The notes beneath the pieces were generated by a model, which worked only from the letters and a program-made list of their open reading frames with translations, had not been told where the DNA came from and did no database searches. A DNA stretch of 64,000 bases from Unio delphinus. Taxonomy: Eukaryota; Mollusca; Bivalvia; Unionida; Unionidae. Shown here piece by piece: positions 13,000-28,000 of this stretch (positions are counted from its first letter, which is position 1; each line of letters opens with the position of its first letter). Location: contig JAQISU010000166.1 in NCBI GenBank assembly GCA_029339505.1, forward strand, positions 6,853,501-6,917,500, written 5' to 3'. The position numbers and the translations under genes were made by a program.

Positions 13000-15822
13000 T
13001 GGTGGAACATCATTAAAGTCCTTCAAGCAAAGATCCTTTCTGCTAAATTCAGTCTAGATGGGTTACTTTTAACAAATCATTAAAAAGTTCTTCAATTTTT
13101 GAAAGGTATTTTCACAAGATTCACAAATAGGCCTCACCTGACATCTGCCTATTACATAAATCAAACCTTCCAACTAAATGAAAACTTTATTCAAGAAAGG
13201 TTTCATGAGGCAGTTTCGAGGTGGAGAATGACATTGTGTCATCTTTTGAACTGGACCAAATGAATGGAAATTCCTTCATTCTATTCTTTTATGCAGCAAA
13301 GTTTATGTTTAAACTTTTCTTAGGCAAACGTTCATTGTCCAAATTAAATATTTTGTTTAAAAATGAATCCATAATAAGTAACGGAACTAAACCAATTTCA
13401 AATCAACTACACAATGATGGCTATTGATATCGGAAAAAAAAATATCTAACTACTGAATTTAAAAGAAAACAATTTAACCAAAAATGAAGATGGAATGTGT
13501 AAAATTATTTTTTTTGGTGTAAAAATATTCTGGCCATGCAAATTAAGAACATACCTTAATAAAATGAGACAGTTAATAAATCTGATAAATGCAAGAGCAG
13601 CTGCTAAAAAAAAATCTAGGTCATTAGAATGCTTCAAAAGAAAATTCCTCCAATGCTATGGATCATATATTTTATAGTTAAGGTTTCCCTAGTATTATTA
13701 TTGAAGGTACATCAGAATCAAAGGCATATACTTCCAAGGCCTTTATGCCAACATGCTTCGTGTCAAAGTTGGTCACATTCTGTTGAGTGCTTCTTCAAAC
13801 AAAGGCAAGTATTTTTAATAATTATAGCAATGGTGATCCGATTTGATAGCTGATCATCTTCATGTGTATCAAGCTGAAAGCCCTTTATGTCAAGATGCCA
13901 TCAAATATTTGATCTTTTTTTTGGGGGGGGTCACCATATTTGATGGCATATCAGCATCGGCAAGCCCTAGGGCAATTTCTGCAAAGTGGTTTTTCAGAAG
14001 TTGTCTCTGTTTTTTTTATTTTTAATGAAGACCATCTCTGATGATGCCTTACCTGTGATATCCAAAATAAAATGACCTAAATGTAAAAATATGCATGATC
14101 ACTAAGTGCAAAACTTGGTCACTGTGACCTGCTTGTGATATAATGGTCTATATTATTCCTCAGAATGTTAAGTCAGGGTTCATAAAGAATTTTGAATTAT
14201 ATATTCAAAGACTTTTCCTGAACTTTCAAAGACCAAAAACATTGCTTTCTATGACCTATTTTTGCGAACATTTTGTATAAAAGTTATGTTATAGGAGAAA
14301 ACAATGGATGCAAAATTCTACAATATTGTTTAATGATGAAATTAAACTAAACTCAGCTACATCCAAATTTAACAACCTTGGACAATATTATTTGTGATTA
14401 TTTTAAAGAAATTAAAATGTTTGGGATTATTTCAATTTTCAGAGACTTTTAAAGACCTTAAAAAGACTGTATGAACCCTGTAAGTACATCAAATTTTAAT
14501 GAATAAAAGCAATGGTGTATAATAACAAGTGACCTAAATGTAAAACCTGTGCATGATCACTGGAGAATAAAAGCAGGTTCCAGTGACATACTTATGATGT
14601 GGCACAGTACTCCTCAAGTTCAATTTACCTATTGAATATTATGACTGCACAACGAATAGTGTCTGATAAACTGACTCAACATAAAAAGTGAAGATTTGCT
14701 TATGTCAATGCATCTACAACTGCCAACATGACTACAACAACTGGAGGGTGGAATGGGGTGGGGTGAGGCAAAACATAAGCTCTCTTGCACCTGATGCAAA
14801 CATGCTAAAACTGAAAGGCCTTGCTCTCTGTCCAGTTTTAAAATCATGTTCAATATTCTGTTAAACAGCATCCTTACTGTACCATCATAAGAAATGAAAA
14901 TCCTTTCTACCCACCCTACTTACATGGGGTATATAAAAGTATTTTTTCAATTTTAGCAATGACAACTATATTAAACCAAAGATTGGCATCATTTATATAA
15001 AAAATTATAAAGCTTTCCACTAAGTTGTTAAAAACCTGGCCTAAATTCTGCTTAAATGTTTTTTAAGAATAAGTTGCTAAGTTGTTAGGCCTAAGTCTTT
15101 TAAAACTTTTCTCATTTTTTTTTTTTTTATAGCAACACCCACAAGATTAAAATGTGGATCAAAATCATCTGTATTAACTTGGAAGGACTTAATGCCAAGT
15201 TTGCTTTCTTCAAAATTTTGTAAAAACTGGTTTTGCCATTTTTTATAATGACAAAACAGCAAATGTTGACATACTACATCTAACAGACATCGCATACTGC
15301 AAGCTTTGTTGCCCTCAAGGCCAAAAGAAGTAAATAGTCCACATCATTTACCATGTGTAACTGGAAATATAAATCAGATGAGAATTATGCAAATGTACTA
15401 CTAAATAGCAACAGTTCTCAACAACTGGGTGACCAGATGTCTGTTATCTTCATTAAATTGTCAGGGTTTATTTACCATGATCTGACACGCAGCTTTGGTG
15501 ACTTCTGAAACCTCATGTGCAGGTAAGTAATACACGCACACACACACACACACAGCCTGCCTGAACTCAATCTGGTACCAGTTTACATGCAACAATTGAG
15601 GAAAAAAAAAAAACAGTAATATGCGAAAAAATACATTACAAGATATATAAGCACACATTCAGATGACAAGGTGATATCCCTGGTCATTATAAATATAAAC
15701 AATAAATTTACATAGAATCTTTATTGTAACATCAGAAATGAAAATTCCTTTATACCTACCCAAATTCATTTTAGAGCCATTACCATACAAAAGTTATTTT
15801 ATTTCTTGACCTGATAACAAAC
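13000..15822. other. intron sequence, diverged duplication, no firm exon
   Basis: A diverged direct duplication links 14070-14165 and 14530-14620 (TGACCTAAATGTAAAA, GCATGATCACT, CACTGTGACCT or CCAGTGACAT). A poly-G tract lies at 13923-13930 and a short CA tract near 15534-15554. No CADPS exon was found. Confidence 0.5.
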
Positions 15823-16010
15823 CTGTTGCCATGGACATGTGATGCACAAAAGGCAAAGCTGTAGTGAACGAGAGTTGGGTCAATCATGATGCCATTTTCT
15901 GCCCTCACTAGAAGGTCATTCAAGTAGCACAGGTGTCGATGGCAGCCACGTACTCCATACCTTGCACAGTATTCATCCAGAACAAATACTTGCCCAGGGC
16001 TGAACCAACC
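15823..16010 (-). CDS. CADPS: CADPS exon, GWFSPGQ block (last firm exon)
   Basis: 188 nt from CTTACAG|GGTTGG to AACAG|GTTTGT. It reads [60 protein letters not shown], then GN and a split Arg codon (AG + next base). This is one of the most conserved blocks of the family, and its length and content match throughout. The expected next segment (PDGIGTV... in other animals) was not found down to position 1, so the following constitutive exon probably lies outside the window more than 15.8 kb away. Confidence 0.97.
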
Positions 16011-18020
16011 CTGTAAGTAACAGTATCACTCAATAGTACTTGCATTCTGTCTGATCTTTGTAATAGAGAGACTACATTACAATAGTCAGAGAATTAAAAT
16101 GGGAAGAAAATATGTGCAGATTTAAATAAGTCTTCAAGATGCACAAGCAGATGATATTTATGGACTAGCTCAATATTCAATTATATTCTGAGGACATCAC
16201 TATATTACTATGTACTTTATGTGGGCTATTTTTCAACAAGCTAGATAAAAAGTTATAGGTTTAGACACTGAAACAATGTAATTTATCAAACCAAATCTGC
16301 ATTTTATGTGTGTTCCATGTGCATTCCATTCATGTTTGCATTTCAACATCATGTCCTTTCTGTTTTGCTTGCATGGTCTCAGAAATGCATTCTAATTTTA
16401 TTGTTCCATACAATTTGCTCCCAATCACTTTTGTTCATCTGGAATGCATTCATCAAAGTCAGGATATTTTTACATTTTTGATAAATGGAAAGAACTATTG
16501 GTTGTAAATATAATCTTTTTTAAAAATATGCTTTAATTAAAAGAAAGCACAAAATCCAAAAGACAGCACTGACTTTACAATTAAAAAAAATATGACCACT
16601 ACCAAATAAAATGTGAACATATGGTTGAAATTTTAAGTCCAAAAATTTGTCTCATTCCAGTAAACAATGTATAGATACAACAACCAACAATGATGTCATC
16701 ACACCAGTGCCTATTAAAATTGTATATCAGACTAAGTTGTCAAACATGTGTCTCTGCATAAAAGTATGAAGAACCTGATTTCAGACTATCAACATAATGG
16801 CTTTAGACCATGGAAATTAGTCAGCCCAAAAGAAAGGTAACAAAATTATTCCCATTTAGGCACTCTTTTTAAAAGAAAGGTAACAAAATTATTCCCATTT
16901 AGGCACTCTTTTTTGTCCCTTTATTTTATCGGGCTTTGCAACAGATGCATTTTATGGCTTTACAAATATGAAGTTGCCAATTTTAGAAAGGTGCCAGTTT
17001 TAGAGGGCCTATGATTCTTAATAATGAATTTTTTTTACATTCTGTTTTCTACAAAATAAATGGTTAAAAACTATTTATTGTCTTGTGGCAACTTCTAACT
17101 AATTATTCAACTTCACAAGAACATACAAGTACAAACAATGCAGCTTACATGTAGATTTAGTGCAAGTCCTGACAAATTCAGCAAGCTACAAATTTGAAGG
17201 GAGCTGAGGACTACACATCTTGAAAGCCCAATGCTGCCGTTACAAGCAAAAAGTTGTATATGCCAAATCATCTGAATAATAAATACTGACTCTGGAAAAA
17301 TATTGGTCCTAAACATTGTTAGTTTTCATAAACACCATATGATAATGCCATGTAATTTCTCCCTTACACTAAGAAATTATGCCAATTTTCCCACATGTAT
17401 GAATTAGTAAAATTGTATGATGTCATCATTGTAAACATAAGAAGCTTGCTATTCGATGCACATTCCAGTGCCTCACCTGATCACTAATATTCAAGTTTTA
17501 ATTTAATCTAATACACACTTTTTCTCCTTTAATCCACTTTAAGAATTGAGCATGCCTCTCTTCATTCCCTCTCAAATCGAATGGTGTTATTAGATTAGTT
17601 ATTAATTAAATCTAGCTTCACTACTTTGGGAGAATTCTGGAAAAAGATCAGACTTACGAGTGTCCTTGTGGATTAAATTAAGGGGTAGCACCTCTTAATT
17701 CTAAAATGAATATCTGAACATCGTTTGAACTTAACATCTAGATTATTTCAAAGAACAGTTTATGTCAGATAGCCTTTTAAACAAATCATTTTCTTCCTTC
17801 CAAACTCGAGTTCAATTTAAATGGTGAGATTTGCAATAAACAGCAGCTTTATATGACTATGCTTGTCATGGTTTATTTATCTTAAAACAAGGGTAAAGAG
17901 TCCATCAGATGTCATGTTTGATCGAAACAAAGATAGTGGATACCATCTGCAAACATGTTTTACAAAAATCATATATTGTTTATATAATACTTAATTCCAT
18001 GCGAGCTGTCCTATTTATTT

Positions 18021-18113
<93 letters not shown>

Positions 18114-18692
18114 GTGGAGCCTCATTAATCTGGACTACGTTTTTCCTGAAACCTAGCTATCCTGACATAATTCAATGTGAACGGAATTCCTAAACAATTA
18201 TTTGCTCTGTTAATCAAGAAATCTGCGTTCCGAATCTGGAAATTAAAATCGGGGACCAAGTGTAATAACCTGTCAAAAAATAAGAAAATTCGTAAAAATC
18301 GTACATGAAAATACAGTCAGTACAATAATACATAAAACTCAATAGTGAAGCCCTTGAGAATCTATGGCCACTATCAATAACAAAGTAGCATGACCATATT
18401 GTAACCAGCGATTGCATAAACAATGTCTGTTTTAGCTAGTCACCGACAGGGGTGTTAATAATTAAATGCACACACTGGGATCAAATCATCCATGCTATTT
18501 GACATAACATATTGTAAATAAATTAAAAGTGTCATTAAGCCTCTTTGTTGTCTACCAATTGTATCAAATAATCACAGTTTATTGATGGCTGCACAAATAC
18601 AGTTGACAAATTTAAGCTGTGGACAGTATAGGGCTTCATTTGTTAGGTACATAGTGTGATATGTTTGATGTGTTAATTGTCTGAACATATTT

Positions 18693-18737
<45 letters not shown>

Positions 18738-18991
18738 GTACAAGCGCATGTAAAATAATATCAAATAAACACAAATAGATGTATACATTAATATTTTTTT
18801 CAACCATTATTGAATATACAATACATTACATTTAAAGCTAGCATATACATGGACATAAATACAGTGTGATGATATAGTAAAATAAAAAAATCTGCACGAT
18901 TCAATTATCTGGAAAACTCGTTATTCCAAACATATTTACTGAAAACGAACATGTCCGGATTAACAAGGCTCCACCGTGTTTGTGTGTGTGC

Positions 18992-19025
<34 letters not shown>

Positions 19026-22000
19026 AGAGGAGGGATGGGGCAGGATTTGTTTTTCAAGTGTATTTACCATTCATTTTATTATAAATGGATAAATGGCACA
19101 AACTACATTATTTAACAAACAGTTAATATGTCCTTTAAAGTCTTTTGATTTGCCCACTTGGAGCCTCATTACCTTAGTGGTCTTGCTAATTTGGCATTTT
19201 AACTTAACATGTAGTATCTCAACACAGCAATGTGGTTTGGGGCATAGTAGCAAATATAAACATTGGGAGAAGTTATTTCATCCAAAATATAGTCAGCAAC
19301 TGCCTCAGTGTTTCCTTGGGAAAGGCATATATACTCTATTTCCCATACATGTTATAGCCAATAATGTGGTAAAACTGCTATTAAAGCAAATAAACCAAAC
19401 AGTATAACGGTAAGTACGTAGTTATTTTAAACATTTTACAGCGAAGTAAAATGGATTAAAAGATATAGATCATTGACATTACAGTGAAAATATACATTCT
19501 GAATCACAGAAACAGGTCAATCAAACACGTAATTGAAATAATAATAATTTCAAACACTAATTAGTTACAGCTGGGTATTCTCTGGTAACAATAAATGCAA
19601 AATCTCTCATAGTAAGAGTGACCTGATATAACTGAATGGCTGATTTTCAAGATGGTGTTGGTCATGGAAATGGAACCCCATCTTATGTTATATAATCCAT
19701 AGCAAGTTTTACTTAATATTTTTCTTGTGAACCTGAGCAAAAGTTAAATAACATTATTTTCCATATCAGGATTGCATCTAGGATTTGATAAATGTGGGTA
19801 CTTGCCCCCACTGAATCTGAAGAAGAAAAAAAAAAAAAGGGGGGGGGTCAACATAGCCATGTATGATGTTAAATAAACTCGATGTATTCAAAAATAGCAT
19901 TAGCATGTATAAGTGCATTAAATGCATATCATGTATATCTGTATATTATAGTATATCATGTATATCTGTATATTATAGTATAACACTTAAAACTTAAAGT
20001 CTTATGTTTTCTAATTGCCATATTCTATCTACACACTGACCATAAGAGAAACAAACCATAGACAGCAAATTGTGTCACACCTCTGGTCATGCTTAAAAAC
20101 CATTGTCATGTTCTTCCTGTATGCCAAATGCTCAATTCTGATTGGTTACAAATCCATACTAAGAAAGATTAGAAGAGCACATATTTTCCTTTCATGGATG
20201 ACAACAAATAATTTTTAAGGAAAAGTCCAAAGCTCAAAATAAATTAGGGAAAGTGTATATACAGTTTCTATAAAAGTTAACTCTTCACTGGAACATATAT
20301 ACATCTCAAATCTGGATCCAGACTAACTGTAATTGTGACTGCATTATTCTGCAAATATGATCACTATTTCTTAAATAGCTTCCTGTACTTCCTCATCCTC
20401 CACTCTACCAATGCCTTGTTAAAGCCGATGTCTCTCAGCGTAGGTAATTCATATGAAATCATCACGAGTCTGTTGAGAATCCTTTCTTCTAGACAGCTTC
20501 GTCCTGCAGTTTTGGTTCAATTTTGATTTCTGAGTCCTCTCTCACAGTCAGCAGTTTGGTATGGCATAACCATGGCCACTGATGCGAATTGAGGAATATT
20601 TGGAAATGCATTTCCGTGATGTTGAGGTACAAAATGTGCCAGTCTGCACATGTTGTCTCTAGGGTACATTTCTTTTTTAATGATAGTCTTAGGAAGAGAC
20701 CACTCTGTCAAAACATGTTTTGGGTCACATAAAGTGGGATTAATAGCTTCTTTTGATTTCTTCTCCTGTACAAAATGATCACTGAGAATTTGTATCTGGT
20801 CATAACCATACATTTCTTGTTCTTCAGAAGATAGGAATGTGAGGTAATGTAGACCAAAAACCTCAAATGCTGTTGCCATCCGTGTTCTGTTTTTGGAAAT
20901 CTTGCAGCATCTCCACCTACAAATTTGTAAAAAAAAAAAACAACTCGTGGTCAAGGTTAGACACATCATCTAAAACATTTTTCAATGTCCTCCTATGTAG
21001 CGTGGGTTCAACACCATTGTAATTGATTTTAGTTTTGTCTCCATCCATAGATGATTTAAATTTTTCAGACATACAGGTCTGGTGAAGGGATTTTACCATG
21101 TCTGCTTTCTGTAAGGTAGAATTCAAAATATCAAGCGTCTGTGACACAGCTGCTATATCTAAGTCAGATTTCTGTAAAAACATATTTAGCTGTGCTAAGT
21201 GAGGTATGATATCCATGATAATATTCATGAATGCCACAAATTTGTAGTCTACGAGTTTCTTCAACAAGTCTTGACATTCTTTTGTCTTATTATTTTTGAA
21301 ACAATTCAAAAGAGCCCAACAGCTGTCAAAAATTGCATATAAAACATCATAAAATGCCAGCCCTCTTATTTCATGCACCTCTCTGACTTTCAGCTGAGGA
21401 CTGTCGAGAACATTCTGGATTTCCTTCAATTCAGGAAGATTTTTAAAAAATAGTACAGGTCTTAAACTCTTTCAGCCCCAAGAAACTTATCAGTAACACT
21501 GTTACTGTGCCCCAACCACACTAAGCTGTGACTAGCTGCTTGTGCCCCAGAGTGTTTTACCTGTTTGGAAAATTTTGTAGAAATCATGCACATGCCTTCA
21601 CATTTACTTTAATTTCTCTTCTTGTATCCAATATTAATCCATGATAATTTCACCAATTAATCCAAATTAATTTGTCTACACAGTGATGTATTTTTCTTTC
21701 TATTTTTCCAAGTCTTTTTCACAATTTATTTATACATTTTTTTTACAAAATTATGTGCAACATTGTTAGGAATATCACATCATCAGCACTTAATTCCATT
21801 AAAATAAACCAGGAAAATTTAATATGTGATATTGTTTGAAACAATTTGTACATACATTACTTGGCAATGTTCACATCCAGTTTTTGGTTAAGATAGAACT
21901 TTGTTCAATAAACACATTTTGCAGGCTGGATACTACATTTGTTTGGTGATACCAATATGCATTTTTAGGCATATGGATTGGTTTCGTTTGCGATGTCCGT

Positions 22001-25000
22001 GTACAGTTTCTCCGGAAATAATAATAAGTGAAAAAAGATAGATTTCTCTTTTTTTCCTTGTCTATTTGTCATTGTATGTTGTAGGTCCAGGATTCATTCC
22101 ACTAAAATCATTTATTTGGATAGATAGAAGACGATCGCTCTAATCTGCTAGATCGGCAGAAACTCTTTCATTTTCGCTATCAGCATCCGCTTTGTCTGAC
22201 TATTCAATCTCAAGAATCTTCAATGTACCATTCGAAATCTCGCAAATTATCCAACTGTCGAACATATTTCTCCTCTAATTACCCAATATTTTCGAGATCA
22301 AACCCGAGAAACTCCTCATTCTCGCCCTCACTGCCATCAAAAACCACTCATGCTTCCTCCATCATTTTACAATTTTTTAAGAAAAAAACACGTGTATTGA
22401 AACGGATCCCAAGCAGTAATCCTTGGTTTCCGAACATTTAAAGTTTACTCAAACAAACGTAAATTCATTTCTGATTGGCTACAAGTGGGTCTGATGCTAG
22501 GAAAAGCCACATTTGTAACCAATCAGAGACTTTCTCTCGACCATACATTCGAACCACGCAGCAGCGGTACCGGCCATTGAATGCAGTCAAAAACTTCACG
22601 AAAAGGAAGTATCGGCCGTTGAATGCAGAAACTGGATTATGCATAAAGGCGGCATTGGGGCCGAATGAGTTAAAGGCATAATATATAATATGGGGCACAT
22701 GCAGCTAGACACAGCTTATAGTGCTGCAGGGCAGAGCAGCAATATAGCTTTTAAAAGTGATGGGGCTGAACGAGTTAAAGATTTCATTGTGTACAGAATG
22801 TTTCTGATGCATGAGATGTACACACATTCAATCTATGAGCCATGCAATAAATGCTAATCAGGTGTGGACATTTTCTCATTGAATGATGTTGCTATGCCAC
22901 TTATGCAACCTGTCATCACTGAGACCCATCACTGCCAAAACCAACAACTATTTCAAGAGGAATCTCTTTCTTTTCCAAGAACTGGACAACTTCTTTGAAA
23001 AGAACTTCAGCAGCATGTGATTAGCCTTCTACTGACATAATAACAAGAAAACAAGCTGTAGATACAAAATGACTGGTTCAATGATTCTGGCATAAATGAT
23101 CAGCTTCTTGGTATTTGAAAAGTCTGTGCTCTCATCAATTAATGAATGGACTACATCATACTTCTGCATTAACTCAGATTCTATCAATGTTGCTATGCAA
23201 TCCTGGAGAAAAAAAAGAAACCTCAATGATAAATCAAAGTATAAAAGTATTTTATGATCAATATTATTTTATTAAAGAATCTGAGAAATGTAAAACAAAT
23301 ATTTTTTAACAAAGTAAAATGACCAAAATCAAATGCTAATTGTGCAAGAACCTTAACCTAAGACTATGGAGTGTCCAATGTTGTTGCCTTGTGATAATTC
23401 TGTCATTTTAAGAAATCCCATCATGGTGTTTCAATGCTATAATAATATGGCACTACAGTCTCTCCGTGTCTCTTTAAATTAAAGTTATTCAGTTAAAGTA
23501 ATGAAGGAAGTGATTATGCCTCTCTGTATGCTGTGATTTTAGAAACAAAAAATGGTATTATATCCATCATTGATCATCTAGATACAAAATAATTTCATGA
23601 CAAAAGAAACAGGTACCAATAATCCAGACTGATTAAAAAAGGAAAAAGTTATCCACCCTTGAACACTGACAGGAAGTTATGACAACGAACTACTGAATGC
23701 AATTTTATTGGCCGATCATAATACTTAGTGCTATTTTTAGTAACAGGGATTTTTCAAATTATGCACTAATCAGAATCTAGCTGTTTTGGTTGCATGTTAA
23801 TATACACCATTTTCTCCATCTAAATAACACTAAAAAAATTTTTTAATAAAATGAAAGAACTTGCCTGAAATTCCTCTACAGAAGCCTTTGATGAATATGC
23901 TGTGTTTCCTCCTATTTTCATGATGCTAACACCAGCACCCAGAAAGACAACAAAATCCATGAGTGAACCATACTTTAGAAAAGCAATATTCACCTTTGCC
24001 AAGCGGCAACTCATATAGCATGAATAATTGATTCAGATTTCTTGCTGATAGCTGCCATACATGTAGTTTCAGATTTTCACTTAGTTTCAAATCCTGAATC
24101 GCCTGTTTATGAGCTGGTAATTCAACATGTCAAGGGTTGATGTCCTGAAATTAGTATATCCAAGTGTGCAAGATTTTTTTGTGCCAGTTTTTACACACCA
24201 TCAGCCAGCATCTCATTTGTTTTCATTCATTTCCAGCCATGGTCAGCCAGTCTGAATTGAAAGAGTACTTTTTTCTTGATGTTAGATGGACCCTTAGTTT
24301 CAATGCTGCCATCTTTAAGTGCATCAATGGCTTCATCAAATATGTGATTAGCCTGAGGAAGTGTTTATTCACTATCATTGTGCATATTGACAGAAAAATC
24401 TGTACCCTGTCTGTTATTAGAAGTATTACTGCTAAAATAATGAAAAAGTGTCAGCCATTTAACTGATTCTGCCATTTAACACGTTGTTCTGCCAAGCCAG
24501 CCTCTGTATTAAACGTGTTCTTCTGACCTTTCTTATTAACCAATCAGAATTGAACACAAGACACACAGAAATATGTGACATATTTACAACTATACAATTA
24601 CAACATAACCACTGCCAGTGACAACTGGAAATTTTACAGCCAAAAAAACCCAAATGGACATGGGCAACAATATATACCCTGTCCTTAGATATTGAGGGTA
24701 TAAAAATGGAATTAGAAACATTCATGAAAAATGAGCATGCCCTGGCTTTAATTTAATAGAATGCTCCAAGAAAAATGCACAGATAGATGCACTGATCACT
24801 GATGCAGAGACTACTTTTAGGAATCCCTAAGATTTTTAACTTTTTATCAAGTTCTGAAAAAAGCATTTCCAGAAAATTACAAATTCTATCATATTTGCCA
24901 TAGTTTTGAAGATGATGCCAATAAATCATTACCACATCAAAACACAATGTTTTAAATTAAGTATGAACTTAATTTTTATACATAATGATTCTATCCTGTT

Positions 25001-28000
25001 TGTACAAGTAGTCTCTAGTCAGCACACTAACCAGAGCCATGGCAATCTTGCCACCATTAACTGCCTCTTGAAAAATCTTCAAGCCCATATAGGTGGTTCC
25101 AGAACAAAATGAGTTTGAAGGAAGTCAAAGTTGTTTTTATTTTCAGTGCTAAAGAGGGTTTTCAAGTGTATGCCTCTATACCCCTAAAATGGTACAAAGG
25201 GAAGCCACTCTTACCAGTATTTCCTTTGGTTAGTTGATGCACAAACAAGATTTGCAAATCCAAGCCTTGTTGTATTCCTGAAATTGTTTTGAGCACAAAA
25301 CTCAAAACCTCTAAGTCAAGTATAATACCAGGTTTGTATCTCTGTCTCTGAAAAACAGCATCCTTTTAAAGAAACCAAATTTTAGAAATACCTGTTTATG
25401 ATTCAAACTTGATACCAAGTTTCAAACTTTAAGCCTGACCTTGATTATCATTCTCCAACAGTTTGAAGAATATGGAGCCAGAATTTCACATTTATGTAGA
25501 AAATGATGCTTTCTGTCCCTTTACATCTAACATGCATAAATATTATCACACAGGCAAGGACACAACATGCTGCATGCTTACCAAACAAGTATAGGCATCA
25601 TTCAGCCGATAGTCAAGGGTTAGTGTTTGAAGCAATTTGAAGAAGTCATGATGGTCATAGTTACAGGGGTTAGCTTGTACAAACTCATCCAGACCATGCT
25701 TGCGAGCTCGATCAGCATCTACCAGGGAAAGAAAACAGACATTTGCTACATTGTATCACAAACTGAAAAGTAACATTTTTGTGTTAATTCTAGTGACATT
25801 TAACATTAGTCACACTAAAAAGCAACCTTTGTTACAAGGATTTCCCTGGTTCAATATGTCCCAACCGCCAACAGTGCCTCAACATTAAGCCTGAATATAA
25901 AAGTTGCGTGTGAAACAAGTATCTGCAGAAGTTATGATTTTATTTACTGTATAATAAGCCTCTACTTATTTCTACATTTAGTTTTATTTCCATGTAAGCA
26001 AAATTTCTTCCTCTTCCACATTCTTCTGTTTTTATTTAAACTAGTACTGAATTTATATGGATTTTCAAACTGACCACTGTGGTCTTTGTATTAAGAAAAC
26101 AGAACAGCATCTTTTTCATTCAGGGGTTTAGCAATAACAAGATTTTAAAGATAGCCACTGTGGTGGCCATCTTGGATGTGCATGTGGCACCATTTTCATC
26201 TAGGACAAACTACACCATGGGATTTACCAACATATTCATTGATTTCAAGGTATATTGTGTTATTCATTGATAAAATACTTTCATTAAGGAAAATCTTACA
26301 AAATACATGATTATAAAAATCTTTCATGTTCATGATTATTACATTAAATTTCCACATACTAGCTGGCTATTCATGATAAACTGAGCTTAATATTGAGATT
26401 TTATTTGCCAATATCAAACAAAGTTGTTAGGCAAAATAGGAACCTAATCTTTTGACTATTTCTATAAGAAGAGTGTGCTCCATGCCCACCTCTGCATTAC
26501 AAGTTGGTTCCCAAGTTATCCTCACATACTAAAATGACTGAACAGTGTAGAGTGAGCAGCATTTCAGTCAAAAATGCATGTTGCTACATGAATTCCTTCA
26601 ACCAGAGTGCTGATAATAAATTTTTCAAATGGCCAAATATCTATCAAGTTAGTTCTTATCAGCTTAACAGAACCAACTAGATATCTATCATAACGAGTAA
26701 TGTAGTTAAAAAAAACCTGTTCACGAAAAAAAGCAATAACAAGATCTTCAGCATATATGACATAGCAAACATGTTTAAGGTTTGATCAGCACCATTTTCG
26801 TATATGACAAATTACATATAGCATAACCCCACTAAAGCATTATGGTCAGGGTCCAAAAAATGTCATCATACTATTTACCATATCATGCTGTTGTTGTAGG
26901 GATTAACGACATTTTTCAGCACATGATAGGCTATACATGGCGTCCAGAATTAATGGTGGAGGAAGAACCCGGGAAAACCCCAGAAAGAACCACCAACCCA
27001 TGAGAAGCTACTGGCAAGCTATCTCACATACCCACATTGGCCGAATGTGAGACTCGAACCCACGCAGATAGAGGTGAGATGGCAGTGATCTGTAACAGAG
27101 TGCTTTTCACGACTCGCCCACATGGGGAACCCCATATCATGCAGTACCTAACCAAGTCAGTTAGCTTAAGAAAATGATACATGCACAAAATATGTGAGTG
27201 GGGGTAATAAAGTAGGTGCAAAACGAAGTGCTTCATTGGCAGAGATACCATTTTAAATCAATGCATATCAAATGAGAAATACACATGCAGTGAAAACAGA
27301 GATTACATATATAATATTACACTTTATTCCGAGAACCACACATTGGTACATTTATATAACACATGTCCAATGTATTGAACAAAAAAATAAACTCACCAGC
27401 CAATCTCATGGCATACATGAGAGTGAATCCATAATATATCCATCGTAAATATGCGAACAGAAGTATAATATTTAAACATTTTGGTCACAGAACAGTCAGA
27501 ATTCAATGCAAAAAAAAAGCAAATCTATGAGAGGAAAGCTGAGACACATGTACAGTTCAGTATGTATGTGCGTGTACATCCCAAAGTCAATAAATAGTGT
27601 CTGTAGAAATTTCATACTGCTAGAATTTTTCTGCTCTGAATCTGAATGTTTTTTGAAAAACATTAATTTTCAGGTGTTCTTCCAACCTTGTATGGTCAAC
27701 ACATGAAAAGTTAAATCTCAAGTTGTGTTTGTTTTTATCCAGGACTTTAACAGTAAAAGCTTTGTTTCGCTTGGCCATTATCCTTTATAAATACCCACTA
27801 ATTAACACTCTGACATCTATTTGTTTTAAGACTATATTAAGAATAATTCTTAATCAACAATGGGGTCATATTTAAAAATAGGAAATGAACAACATTATTC
27901 TCTGGTCATCTGATTGCTTTGCAAATGTCAAACACCACCACCATACCATGTGCGCATGTTGGGTGGCTATTGTTTTTGTTTTCTTTTGTTGTTGTTGTTA

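Noticed and set aside
14053..14076. 24-nt minus-strand block between TTTAG and GTAAGG, in CADPS-compatible phase
   Set aside because: Too short, with a weak polypyrimidine tract, and the acceptor side is part of a local duplication (14070-14165 and 14530-14620). Insufficient to call.
15077..15295. Minus-strand 72-codon frame with FEESKLGIKSFQVNTDDFDP
   Set aside because: The composition is somewhat protein-like, but no family is recognised, no splice signals fit the CADPS phases, and there is a poly-T tract within the frame.
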